Shown: positions 36,984 to 49,085, counted from the first letter of the stretch. The stretch is 64,000 nt of DNA from Pomacea canaliculata (GCF_003073045.1 NC_037599.1:2170001-2234000), one strand, 5' to 3'. The notes: generated from the letters alone by a model not told the origin. Made by a program: numbers and translations.

Positions 36984-39900
36984 CCTGTAAAATAGAAAAA
37001 TCCACTTAATGTAAATTACATACATTTAAAAGGTGGGGGAGGGAAAAAAGACAAAGAGAATTTAGGGATGAAGAAAAATTTAAAAAGACCAAAGAACAGG
37101 AAGAGACAGATATCCAGTAAAGGAGTAAAATACCACAGAACTCTGAAAGGATTTACCTGTACAAACAAAATGTTTACCACAACTGGGACTCTCTGTGCAT
37201 CAGTTCACATATGCAGGACAGGGGTACAAGGGCTTTGTATATGTATATCATGAACTGCTCAGTTACCAACACTGCTATTCAAACACATGTGTGACATTGA
37301 GACGGAATCAATTTCTCTTCATCTTTTGCTGCCTCCCCTTCTCTCATTTAAATTTATTATTAAATAGGTGATCTGTGGGTTTGAATGAGACAGTGCATAG
37401 TCTCTTACAACCATATCGCAGGAACCAGGGGATGAGTGGTGTAAAGCAAAGCCTTAGACCATGCTGCAAAAATACCCCTACATTAATATAAACTGTTATT
37501 TTTAAAAAAAAAATAATAAACTGGCTCTTTGTCTTACACTTCCTGGGTGGTTCCAGGTAGTTCTTAGCCTCATGGCATATGCACAAAACCCAAGAACACA
37601 ATCATGAAATGTGCAGTATATACTTAGTCATTATCTGTGTAATAATGATAACAAAGAAAGAGCCAAGGTTATATACATTTATAGCAAACTGCAGTGACTT
37701 ATGGATTAAATAAAAACTTGGCTTTGAGGACAATTGATTTAACTAAGACAGCCCTTCCTGCATCAACTATACACAGAAAGGGACATCACCATGACAACAA
37801 AAAGCAATTGTCTCAGGGCATGCACTCACTATTAATATTACAGCAGAATTTGCTTTGCTAATTTACACAGCTTTGTAGACATCAGAACAGCTACTGCCAC
37901 AGTCTCTACTTTACTTTCACCAATGCACATCCAAGCGACCGAATAGCTTAGCAACTTCATTTAAGAACACATCTAAATCTACACTTTGAACATTTAAGTA
38001 ATAAAGTTAGTCATTAAGTGTTTAAAGTGTAGATTTAGATGTGCTCTTAAGCATATACATATACAAATTCAATCTTCCAGGTGCTGGAATTAATTTTTTA
38101 ATTTTTTAAATGTGCTCTACTGTTCGGGGCTTTTTCCTGGAGAATAAATAAAAGCATAAACAATTAACTATTCATCTTTAAGCACATCTGTTTCACACTC
38201 CACACCCCCACCTCCATTCTCAACCCATTTCCTTTTAGACCCCTTCATATAGCTGTAATGATTTTTCTAAACTAGCAGTAAATGAAGTAAGGGTAGAAAG
38301 TTCTAAGACTTTTTAAAAAAATGGACTACAAGTGTAGTTTATTTTCTGCTGAAGCTTGAAAGCTGATTTGTCAAGACTTCTCAATATGGGATCAAATTAT
38401 GAAAATCTTCTACTTGCAGACTGAACTTAAACATAAAAATGTCATGACACTATAAAACTGACAGATATTGCCTTGGCATCAGAGACATTTTAAACATGTT
38501 TGTTTTGTTTAGTCCTTGTTACTCCTCGAGGAGAATAGGGCCGCAAACATTACAGACAGACACGATTAAATGTATTCTTCAAACACTTTTAAAAGCTATA
38601 AATTTGAAACTCTTATAGGTAAGGGATAAAGATTACATGGTATATATATATAAATATAAGATTCAGGGATCCCACCAAAAACAAGAAAGCACAAAGGACC
38701 TCTATGACCATTCATTTAAATGATTCTATCAACAGGCCATCTGAATTACAGCATCATAGCTGCATATAATGAACTGAGTGACATTTACATTTGATCAACT
38801 TCATTTTAAACCATCAGGAGCTCCAGCCACATATTATGTTAATTCTCAAACTACAAGTTCCCAATTCTGAACTTGGTCCTAACCAGGTTAAGTTGGAGCC
38901 AAAATTTATACTAATCTGGTGTGACATTATGATTTACTTGCTTGATCATTATGTAAGTCAATGAGTGCCACATATCTGATGACAAGGAAACTGTTGCCTC
39001 AACATTAAGAATGTGAGATCTACCTCTGTCCAAAAGAATAAAACACTGCATTGCCAGACATACTTCATGGATAGAAATAACAATAGTTCCTAAATACCTT
39101 TATTAAAAAAATCTAACCTTCATTCCATCTTTTTTTTGGTAATAATCATGAGTTTTTCTTGGTAAAATTACTTATGTAAAATTACATGCTAAAATGTTAC
39201 TTTATGAATGAATTACATATTCTCAGGTTGCCCAGGTAAAGGCCTGTGATAGAAAAGAAATGTACATTAAGAAACAGAAATAGGCATGCAATTATAACTA
39301 TAAATTTTTAAATGGCAAAAAAGATTACCACTTTTGCCTACAAATGTTTCAGACATATTTAATAAAATAATATTATTATACATTGAGCCTCACATGATTT
39401 CTGTGGAAATAATAAAAATATGAATGTGGGTGAAGGATGATTTCATCATAATGTGTGTCCCACACACATGTGGGTACACCCTTTCTCTCTTATACAACAC
39501 TCACACATGGAAACATCTGCCTAATAGTTTAAAAGTAATAAAATTGGTGACAATCATATTACCTTGATTCATTGAAAGTCATCAAATATGTAATCTAGAA
39601 AATGTTTTGGTTTGACTTGCCTGACATTTTTTGGTCTGAAATTCAATGGATTATTTTACTGGTGCCAATATTTTTTCTGAATTTTAAGTGGATTAGCATC
39701 AAAATATAATTTAATAAAATATCGTTAACATACTTATTGTCACCACAGCTACTTAAAATGATATATCTTTTCGCTGTAAAGAGTTAAAAAATTAGTTTAA
39801 GATGCTTCAAACTTTTAGTTTAAACTCATTAGTTCAACTACTCACCTCTGTGACACATATAATTACAACACAGCAAGGTTTAGAAATGGAATTCCCCTTC

Positions 39901-40570
39901 TTAAACCCTACTCTTGCGCAACAGCATGTTCACTACTAACTCTATTAATATCTCTTCCCGCTCTGGTTGAAATGCCACACGAATCATGTGGCTATAAAAA
40001 TCCCACGAATAAAATGCTTCTGTGACGCTGAGGCTGCCAGTGCAAACTGATTATGACAGCAAAAGTAAACCAGCCTGTTATCAATGAATTTGTAGCTAAT
40101 TTTTAAACTGCGTATCAGGCTGACCTACACAGAAATGGTCAAGCTCTTGCTTCGTGGAAACGCCGATGTTCGAAAAATCAATGTCACTAGGCGTGCATCC
40201 CATTGATGATAGCCAGTAACAGGCTCACGCAGTGAGTCACTGAATCAGGAAGTAGGCCGCTTGGTGTAAAATGTAAACAACTGACCTGATTAATACAAGC
40301 CAACTCAGCAATTAAACTTTCACTGATAGCACAGCACTAGACCAGGAGATCCATTTAAGATAAGAATGACCCAAAATTCGAGGACAGCTATGTTGGACAC
40401 CATACTTGGCCTGAGGGTTGAGGCAGAAACTGGAGACTGTGTCAGCAACCTGCTCTGTGAAGATCTAACAATTTTTAGAATACAGATACCAGTTTATTTA
40501 AACATTTCAAATGAAACAATAACACTGTAAAGCTAAAAAGGCAAATAGGGAAAAATGTAGGGCACTCACA
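36984..40570 (-). other. 5' leader intron of the 887-residue gene
   Basis: Minus-strand acceptor TTTTACAG/GGAAGAG opens the coding exon at 36984. A matching non-coding first exon appears to end at 40570 with donor GCGAT/GTGAGTG. The 3.4 kb between them contains no coding exon that I can support. It does hold the 90-bp hairpin at 37961-38050. The splice pairing is inferred from consensus sites, without transcript data. Confidence 0.45.
37961..38050. repeat. 90-bp near-perfect hairpin bounded by TTAA
   Basis: The left arm TTAAGAACACATCTAAATCT continues with ACACTTTGAACATTTAA. The right arm, reverse complemented, reads TTAAGAGCACATCTAAATCT then ACACTTTAAACACTTAA. About 37 bp per arm pair with three mismatches around a 16-base loop. 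Both outer ends are TTAA. It may be a tiny MITE or a hairpin RNA precursor; it lies in the leader intron of the 887-residue gene. Confidence 0.75.
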
Positions 40571-40773
40571 TCGCTTAAACTCCAGTGACATAATACAACC
40601 TGGTTTTAAAGCCAACTGTAAACAAGCGAAGCGTCGGGAAAACTGAAGGCACAGCAGTACGTCGTCATTCAGCGCCACCTACAGGTCAAAAACTATTCCC
40701 TTCCGGTTCAACTATGTTAGATAACTCTCAAGGACAAACGAGGGGAGCAGAAAGCAATTAGAGGTGGACAAAA
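40571..40773. promoter_or_regulatory. Probable bidirectional promoter (887-residue gene / COA7)
   Basis: The inferred first exon of the minus-strand 887-residue gene and the COA7 start codon (40774) face away from each other within about 200 bases. Between them CTTCCGG at 40700-40706 is the reverse complement of the ETS/GABP core CCGGAAG, common in TATA-less promoters of mitochondrial genes. No TATA box is seen. Transcription start sites are not known. Confidence 0.45.
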
Positions 40774-43717
40774 ATGCTTTATGATTTTACGGACGAAAAG
40801 CAAGCACAAGAGTACTTAAAAAATGTTAATATAGAATATCAATTTCAGTGTTACCACGAGAAAAGACCAGATGGTGAGAATTGTATGTGTACTGTTCGGC
40901 AATGTTCTTTACTTAAGCTGCAGCTTATCCCCCCCCCCCCGTAAGTGGAAAAATAAACCCATCGAGCTTTATACCTCTCGTTAATAAAGAACTGTCATTG
41001 TCATTGTAGTGATATCCGTCTTATCTGTTGGTCATGTACTCGAATACAGTACAAAACATCTGTATTAATCCTTTTCAGAAAATTGTGTCTGCCATGTTAC
41101 TATTACATCAGACATTACATAATATCTCAAGAATGACATTACAGTATTTGGAAAAGTAAAGGTTCCGAGCAAGTAATAAGTACCATTCTGTTGAAAGGTG
41201 TTTTGGTCCCAATAGAAAGCGGCTCGCGTCACTCAAACCACCCCTCTAACTACAGCTTTAGTCTGTCCACCCTAAGTATGAGAGAAGTACCATTTTGCCA
41301 CAAGGTATTTTGGTCCTGCTGAAAAGGGTCTCATGTCACTCAGCCCCTACCTTCTATGTAAACTTCAGTTCTCACCACCCTGATTATAAGAGAAGTACCA
41401 ATTTGCTGCAAGGTGTCTTGGTCCTGCTGGAAAGCGGCTCACCTCACTCAACCCCCTTTTTCCGCACCCCAGGGTGCTGTCTTAGTAGACTAAGGTATGT
41501 TAGAATAGATATAGTAGTTGTATGTGTAAATTATGTCAATAAATATGTTTTTGAACTTATTTACATGTGTGAATGTGTCAGTCCGAATGAATGCTAGCTT
41601 GTCAAACGTAAGTCCTTGTGTGAATGAGGTGAACATGTATCACTAGCGCGAGAGAGATAACATGATTAGACATTATAGTTTTATGAGTGAGGCTAGCATA
41701 ATTGTAGGATTTAACTGAGATTTCCATGTTCAGAAAAACCTGTTTGAATGAATGCAGGTGTTTTAGTAAGGTAATCCAGTGTTCTATGTTGCAAGGATGT
41801 CACCGTCTTGCTGACTTCTTGGAAGCTGTCAAGAAAGAGTTTGAGATGGCAGCAACTATCTTCAAAACTAATTGTGATAACAACAAGTATGGGCACAGTT
41901 GTTTTAAATATGGCAACTACAAAATGGTGGGAAGAGGTATATTACTGTGTGATTTAAAGTTCGTTATGTGAAAGTCATTTGTTTTTTTATTATTGTTAGT
42001 TAAATTATAGTTCTTTATATAAATTTCAAGACATGGGGTTTTCGATCATTTATCGGGGGAGATGCATTCCAGTACCACCCACTATAACTGAAAATCTTTT
42101 TTTTTGAATTTTGTTTTTGTTGCTTTAGAAGCCCAGCACATGTGCTTATTTTCCTTTGTCTCCCCCAACTCCCCCAAGCATCTGATAAAATTTTCCCTTT
42201 CTAGTGTTATTGTTAACATATATATGTAATTACAACTTGATGTTGAGAGGGTGGTGGTTGTCCTTGTAGTAGCATCAAAAGCAGTGACAAAGATACATCT
42301 TCTATATTTATCACTGCAACTAACACTGTGTCATCTCGATATCTCTGAAGGTGGAGGTAAAGATATTTACCAAGGGCTAGACTACTACCTGAAGGGTTGT
42401 GAGCAGGAATACATCCCAGCTTGCTACAATGCTGGTCGATTGTTACAGAGTGAACAACTTGGCTCTTTTCACAATCCAGCCAAAGCTCTTCACCTTCTTC
42501 AGCATGCTTGTGACCAAAAACATGCAGCAAGCTGTTACCAGGTAGTGATCAGTAAGCTTATTTGTATGCATGTTTGTGTTTGCAGGTGTACATGGCTGCA
42601 TAATTATAGTTTGTTCATGTGTTGGTAAATAAATGGAAAAATGTATGACAATAACAGAAAAATATCTGTTCGTACATGTATTAATTTAGTTGTCATGCCA
42701 TTGAGAAATAAATATAAAGGTATGAACCTCTAAAGAGAAATGGTTGCGCTTTTGAATCCAGTAGTTCTTTGCCGAGAACAGTAGAACATTTTTTAAATAA
42801 CTGCATGTCCAGCTGTTGGTCTGTACCATATGCTTAGACCCTACTGAAATTTTCCTTTTAGTGCACCAGGATTGAATTCATTTTGCCCTAAAACATCATT
42901 AATCATTTAAATAAACCTGCAACAACTTCCACAAACATGCATCTTCTCTTTCATAAAATTTACAATTTGCTCTCTGACTCATTCTTTTAAATGTTACGAA
43001 TATATAGATCTCTACTGATGGGAGGGTTGGTCCAAGAGGTCCCTTAATTATCAACAAGGCAGTGAAATTCATTGGCCACGAGTTTAAAATCTAGCGTCTC
43101 ATGTAATTTTTTTCTGGATGTAACTCTTGCTTGACATGCTGGACATATAAAAGTAATAATAATAATAACAAATATTTATATTGCTTTTTCATTGCATTGC
43201 AATGATATAGTCCTTACCTGCTTACTTTGCATAAAAAAGGGAGTGCATTTAGGAAATATGCTTTTTTGTGTCTTATCCTTTTAGCAAAATCCTTGCTATA
43301 TCTTTCCATGTTTTTCTGTTGTTTTTTTTAAATTGTATTTTGCAGCACACATGGGAATAATATTTAAGAATATAGAACTGCAACAGTCAGATTTTATGAT
43401 GAGTTATGTTTACCTTCAACAAATGGATGATCACTGTTTGGGGAAAAAATAACTTTGGTCTTGATTGTCTCCAGATTAGTGGATGGTTTATCAAGGGAGT
43501 GACTGGGATACCAAAGGACATGACAAAGGCTTTTGAGTATTCTAAAAAAGCTTGTGACCTTGGAGACTGTTACAGCTGTTCTAACCTCAGCCAAATGTAT
43601 AAGAAAGGCGAAGGTGTTGAGAAAGATGCAAAGCTGGCTGAACAATACAGGCGGAGAGCAAAAGAATTGTATGAAGAAATGGTAGAAGTTCGCAGAAACT
43701 TAGAACTTAATCAGTAA
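40774..43717 (+). CDS. COA7: Cytochrome c oxidase assembly factor 7 (Sel1-repeat protein)
   Basis: COA7 is a cysteine-rich Sel1-repeat protein of the mitochondrial intermembrane space needed for complex IV assembly. Four exons with matching phases: 40774-40873, 41796-41936, 42351-42541, 43475-43717, giving 224 residues (human 231). Recognisable blocks: FQCYHEKRPDGCHRLADFLE at the N-terminus (human has YHCYHEKDPDGCYRLVDYLE), HSCFKYGNYKMVGRG, GCEQEYIPACYNAGRL, ACDQKHAASCYQ, and TGIPKDMTKAFEYSKKACDL at the C-terminus. The regularly spaced cysteine pairs of successive Sel1 units, which form intra-repeat disulfides in this family, are present. There is no N-terminal presequence, as expected for an IMS protein imported by the disulfide relay. 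Intron 1 holds a retroposon-like tail and a 107-bp tandem repeat. Confidence 0.95.
40920..41015 (+). repeat. Retroposon-like 3' tail with TCATTG repeats
   Basis: A C-tract (about 40930-40940) is followed by ACCCATCGAGCTTTATACC and AATAAAGAACTGTCATTGTC, ending in short TCATTG units. Such tails are common at the 3' ends of invertebrate non-LTR retroposons. No coding part is attached. It lies in COA7 intron 1. Confidence 0.35.
41178..41463 (+). repeat. 107-108-bp tandem repeat, about 2.7 copies
   Basis: Units start at 41178, 41285 and 41393, each opening AAGTACCA, followed by an AAGGTGTTTTGGTCC-like block, GAAAGCGGCTC (or a variant) and a CACTCA-CCCC block. Copy spacing is 107 and 108 bp; the last copy breaks off near 41463. 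The array is in COA7 intron 1. It resembles a short minisatellite or satellite seed. Confidence 0.85.
43140..43210 (+). repeat. AAT-microsatellite plus retroposon-like stub
   Basis: AATAATAATAATAACAAATA is followed by TTTATATTGCTTTTTCATTG, a pattern frequently found at the ends of invertebrate interspersed repeats. It lies in COA7 intron 3 and no further domain is visible. Confidence 0.35.
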
Positions 43718-43884
43718 TAAAAATGTTGTCTGAATGGTGTGTGTATGTAAGTGTGAATATGTGTATAGGCAACTATTTGTTTGTAAACTGTATGTGTGGG
43801 TGAAAGGGAGAGGCTCTTGAGAATCTGATTCAAACATAATTCATATGTTAGATCACCACTGAAAAAAAAATGCAAGAGAGCTTG

Positions 43885-43890
43885 AATAAA
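43885..43890 (+). terminator. COA7 polyadenylation signal
   Basis: AATAAA 168 bases beyond the COA7 stop codon, in AT-rich DNA. Confidence 0.6.
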
Positions 43891-43899
43891 AGTGTATCA

Positions 43900-45170
43900 G
43901 CATTTTCATTTATTTAGAAAGTAACTGATCTTATAAAAAGAATAAATTGACATGTAATACTGAAAGTAAGTAATACTGTTCTGGCTGCCTAGTTAAGAGA
44001 ATAGCTTTTAAGTTTTAACTGGCTTGCATGGTTGATTCTCTTGTCTCATATGTTGTGTTTTTGGGCTTGACAAGACTTGTGTGAGTGTTTTAATTAGATA
44101 ATTCACCGAAAAAAAACTATAGATATCAATCAGCAAGGATCATCTATGTTTGGAAGAAAGTTGTTATAAGGCTTTTTATGGTGTTCTTATAAGAAATAAA
44201 ATAATTTAACAACTATATAACAGCCAAAGGTTGCACAAATTCAGATGAGATCATTGCATTATTTTACATGTTTTTACCTTTTGGGAAACACATAGAAAAC
44301 ATTTGCAAGATTGGTCTGTAATTCTAACCATGAAAATGCTAGGAGACCTATTTTCTAATGGGAGATCATTTTTAAAAAAAAATCACTAACTGTACCGTGG
44401 ATTTTTTGCGTCTCAATTATTGTCAATAGAGGCTTAACATGTAAGTGCCCTGAGGTCTTTTTTAAACCCTAGACATGAGATATTGGATTAGGAAAATTTT
44501 GTTAAATGGGTCACAGAGGACTCCAGAAAAAGCAAGCTTAAAAGTTGGCACAAGCAAAATATATTAACCCATTGGATCTGAGTTATTTACTAAATAATCC
44601 TGACCACTGTTCAGTTAATAAGCACTCATTAAAGGCCTCATGATGACTACAGTCAACAGTATAGTATGTTCTTGATTTCAGAAAGCAATTATGTAATACT
44701 TGAGCGCAGGCTTTTAGGAAAAAGTACAAACAAGATCATGAGCCAGCAGCTTTCAAAAGTATTAGACCGTAAGAAATTTCCTCCATGGCTTTTAGCGTAT
44801 TATCGCCCAGTTGTCTTTTTCCAACCCTTTCTGAACAGTGACTGGCCTGTAATTGGCTTCTGAAAGAAACAAACAAAAAAAACCCGTAATTAAAAATTGT
44901 AAGCTTATTGTCTAATTAATACAGTAACTACGTTATGCATGTAACTTCATTTACATGTGTCTTTTGTGGGGAAAAAATAACTTTACAAAATAAAAAAAAA
45001 ACCGCTTCGCCGAACGAAAAGAGAGGTAACTGCGATGTGGAATTTCATTGCATAATACTTATTGCTTCCCCTTAGCTATGGCACTTGTGCGAAATGGCTA
45101 CGTAATGTTATCAGAGGAAATTTTGTGATAGCGTAAAACTTTTCTTTTTTAAATTTCATTTATGTTTCCA
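43900..45170. other. Convergent spacer between COA7 and the five-exon minus-strand gene
   Basis: AT-rich, no supported gene. A 65-codon plus-strand frame at 44666-44863 has no coding features. Confidence 0.6.
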
Positions 45171-45180
45171 ATTGTATTTT

Positions 45181-45186
45181 TTTATT
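45181..45186 (-). terminator. Polyadenylation signal of the five-exon minus-strand gene
   Basis: AATAAA on the minus strand, 94 bases past the inferred stop codon at 45280-45282, which supports that end of the gene model. Confidence 0.55.
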
Positions 45187-45279
45187 AACTTAAAAAAAAT
45201 CAGTATTTTGATCATGGAAGGGCCAAACCCGGAAAAATGTCATGGGGTTGATTGTGCGAAGAATCGGTCAAGAATTAAT

Positions 45280-48200
45280 CTAGGAAACTTGAACAACGGT
45301 TCGAGACTCGGCAACGGACTTACGTGGTACAGAGGGCGGAGGCAGTATGACGGACCTAAAGGAATCGAGCAGGGGTACGTGGTCGTCACTTGTACTGTGG
45401 CCGGTGTGGGAGGGCAAGATCAGATGACCGCCGGGCACATGGTCGAGTTTAAGTACATCATTGGCCGATATTTGTCCTGAAAATAAATATAGACTTGGAA
45501 AACACGCCCAATGAAGATTTGCAATTGTATCTACAAGAGGTAAAGTGTGTGTGCGTGCATTAGTTTTCGACTGCATCTGTAGATTTATGTTAAAGTGTTT
45601 GAAAAAAAAAGTTGTAACAAGACAACAAACTAAACACGCGTTGATGTCTACCATCTTCGCCTTAGTTAACTCCTCAGTTACCGTCAACAAAGACGATACG
45701 TTTGCCTCCTGCTTGCAAGACTTCCTTGACGTGGCGCCAACTGCCACCTGCTCGCCCATGACGTAATCTGCACGTAGACAGCACGCACATTCACGTAGCC
45801 GAAAGTAATATATTAATATATATGTTGACGCTGAACGATCGATGGACACATGCCAAGGCACACACTATAAATAGGAAAAAGAAGCATGCTAACTTATATA
45901 TGTGTCTCCTGCATAGTAAGGGAGCCTTCGAAAGGCTGCTCTGAAGTCAACAATATGAATGGAGGGACGTTTGGCAAAGTGCTCACACGACGTCACGTGA
46001 CCAAACTTGGGCTCACGTTCGCACATATTTGTTTACTTAAGAAGGGCCTTTTGGGGAACACATACTGTCAAAGAAGTGGGCATGGCAACATTTTACAAAA
46101 GGGGAAACAATGGTCGCATATTTAAATACAAGTGTATGTGGTGTAGTCAGCTCAGACAGGTGAGACAGCAGCACAACACACCTATACTGTCAAGCTCACC
46201 ATCAGCCTTACTGTCATGTGTCGGTCTCACGCGAAGCTATAGCCTTGACGAAGCCAAGCATACCTGGGTGGCCCGAAGACGGGGAAATCTTCTGCTGGCC
46301 CATGGCGCTTGACTGCCAAGAAGGAGTTGTAGAAGTCGTCGTAGCCACAACCGCTGGCGTAGCGTGCGTGCACGGGGACATTCTCGTCGAGCTGTGAGGT
46401 CAGAGAGGTCACATGCAATAGAGACTTAAGCTCTTACATCTTGCTTTTACCCTCCCTTCTCGCAGAATGGTGTATTCTTCTCTTACATGTTAAACACATC
46501 GGTAAGAGAGAGAGATGCCTTAATTATGCTTAAGAAAAACGAATCTGAAGTGTCATAAACTTTGATATTATGTTGAACTTCATCTCATACAATGGATATT
46601 ATGCTCCACTGCTGAAACTGAATTTCCTTTTGTATTTATTTGTCTGAAATACGCTGGTTTACGTTAACAGTTATATATATATAAACAACTATTAAAACGC
46701 TATTTAAAAAATACCCTTCATTTTAGATTGTCATTTGTTACGCACTGCGGCTGCGCGAGCTGCGGACTGCATGTCAGCACCCAGGAACCCGTTAGCACCC
46801 AGAGTCTGGTGTTGCTGATGACTACTCCTCCGTGAGCCCCGAATGGTGTAGTCAGTACAGTTTCTCCTCGGCAGAAGGCTGGCTTGGAGCATCGAGCTGC
46901 GATGGCGACCTTTGCCGTATCTTAGCCACTCCGACATGGCGCCATACGAGGTTCTGGAAACACAGGAAGGGATGAGGGTGGGAGTGGGGGAATCAGCTCA
47001 ATGCTTGCTTCAAAGCGACGAAAGATTGATAAGGACAAAGCGAAGGGGATCAGAAAGGTGTTAATGGCAGTGACGTCAGAGATGATGTTGACTGATGTAC
47101 AGCAGTAGTGATAATACCTTTACAACTGTCTGCAGCGAGGAAAGGAACGATGAACACAACAATCAAAGTAAGAAACACAAGATACATAATGGTAAGAGGG
47201 GTATCGACAGGTGGTATCGAGCTTTAGTCGCAACAGCTTATTAATTCCTTTCTTCAGCTTCACTTGGACAAGCTCCCCTCAGTTTTTTCGCGCTATCTTT
47301 TCAATTATTTTTTTTGGTCTATCTCATTCCACACACCACATAGACTTTTCCACATTGTCTGTTAGCTAACGTTTTGTTATTACTGGTCAGCGCAGAGAGC
47401 GAGACCTATACAGGTCGTGATGCTGCGCGACACAAGAGCAAACATTATTATAGGGAGAGAGAAAGAGAGAGATTACGAAATGATAATGACTTGCAATGTT
47501 CATGTAATTACTATTATATTCTTAATGCTTCTCTAGGATGGCGAAAAGAAAAAAAACCCGCTTATCTTTTGAAAAAATATTGAAATCTCTCTCAGACACA
47601 ATGTATACACTTGCTCAGATACAGTGTACACGTGTGCACAACCTGAGTAGACAGGTTGTTAGTATATGCGACTATAAATCAAGGAGGGGCAGTCTGTCTC
47701 AGATACACTTTCTTGGTCAGCTTCAGACTAGAAACTGCAGGCGGTAATAACAATGTTTACCAAGCCAAAGCTTAGTCATGATGATAAATGGGAAAAAGTC
47801 CTTCCGTACACTGGTGGATGAAACCTGAGGACTGCTCAACCTCTGTGACCCTAACCGAGGCACTGATAGTCAATTTCAAGATGAGATGAGGTAGAGAGAG
47901 AAAAACAAGGCAAGTAACAGCTACCTCCATCACCACAGACGATGGGCAGCAGACATATCCCCCTCCCCCTCTCTCGCCCTCTGTAGAAAAGTGCTTTATG
48001 AACGGCGAGATTATAAGGTGTGAACTCATCTCATGAGGTGAATGGTTGCTGATAACAGAGGGTTGCACCAAAGGCTCTGCAAAAGCAACCAGTGTGTTTT
48101 TTCTTGTTAGGTCATTAGTTCAGTTGTAAAAATCTACATGGCTGTCAACACACACTGCTCCGTGTAAACTGCTGAGTAGACCGTTGGGGGAGGGTGCAAA

Positions 48201-48458
48201 AGCAAGGTACTGTAGACTGACCGACCCATCGTAGCAGTGGAAATAACTAAAAACAAATCAAACTTACTTCAGCCGCGTGTCTGGTCTGTTGGGGCGATAA
48301 ATAGCCTTTCTGTAATCTAGAGCCATAGTGACAGGAACCGGACACTGCTTTCCTGACTGAGATACAACCGAGAGTTGGCGCACACCTGTACCACACCAGT
48401 GCGCTACCGTGGAGACACTCATTGCTACCTGTTCGTTGGTGACAGCGGCGCTCGGCAT
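45280..48458 (-). CDS. Unidentified five-exon gene, 269-residue protein
   Basis: Five minus-strand exons with GT-AG borders and matching phases: 48268-48458, 46746-46953, 46264-46391, 45682-45767, 45280-45476. The joined frame is 269 codons plus stop. Across exon junctions it reads RPDTRL-KTSYGAMSEWLRY, SAARAAA-LDENVPVHARYA, DFPVFGPP-RLRHGRAGGSW and GKRIVFVD-GQISANDVLKL. Exons 2 and 3 favour C/G at third positions (CGYDDFYNSFLAVKRHG), strong evidence of coding. The N-terminal half is basic and rich in Arg, Ser and Tyr; there is no signal peptide, membrane segment or zinc site. The first ATG after an in-frame stop is 48458, but ATG 48326 (MALDYRKAIYRP, better Kozak context) would give 225 residues. 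I do not recognise the family. The Tyr/Arg-rich layout recalls small cilium or sperm microtubule-associated proteins, but that is a guess. It converges on COA7. Confidence 0.7.
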
Positions 48459-48882
48459 GGGGTGGCCTGGTCATGATTGCATGCCAAAGCGCGTGTTGAC
48501 AAGCATGTACAAAATGTGTAATGCCCCAGCAAAGGAAATGTTTTGCCTGACCTTAACTCAGCTAACGCAGCATGAAGTCGCGACCTGACCCCTGGCGTCA
48601 TGCACTGATCCACTCAAGTTTCAAAATAAACATCAACCATCCTCTCCTTGCTGAATGTCATGCTGCTTTGACTGGTCTGTTAGCTCAGCCTCACCTTAAC
48701 CTGTAGTTTACAGTATCAATGTTCAATAAAATTAGGAAGATAGTACCTGAACACTAGTTGCTAATCGAAAGGAGACATCAGCTGGTACAAAATATGGCCC
48801 ATTAAAAAGGCAAGTTAAAATTCTCAAACCCAAACTAAAATGAAACATTCGAATGAAACAATTTTTATTTGTGTAATACTCC

Positions 48883-49085
48883 GGTAGTTCAACGGTTATC
48901 GCCTGTCACCAACACACTGAAGGCTGATTGTCCTGGGTTCACCTCTCGTCTAGGGCACGCTGTTCTTTCTCTGCATGTGACATCTGTTTACAGGGCTGGC
49001 TGCCTTGCCGTGATATAGCCTTAGTTGCTGGCTCCACGTAAAACCCCAATACCCCCTCACTTCAGCTTCCAATCATCACCATCAC
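48883..49085 (+). mobile_element. SINE copy with tRNA-like head (family A)
   Basis: The best copy of the family. A box-A-like GGTAGTTCAACGGTTATCG and a box-B-like GGGTTCACCTCTCG about 45 bases later form the RNA polymerase III promoter of a tRNA-derived SINE. The body contains CATCTGTTTACAGGGCTGGC, CCTTGCCGTGATATAGCC, TTAGTTGCTGGCTCC and GTAAAACCCCAATACCC, which reappear reverse complemented in the copies at 8286, 14738 and 31347. Confidence 0.85.

Noticed and set aside
45172-45480. 102-codon plus-strand frame ending just before an AATAAA
   Set aside because: It overlaps the last exon of the minus-strand five-exon gene, whose splice phases and polyadenylation signal fit better; the plus frame is read as its antisense shadow.
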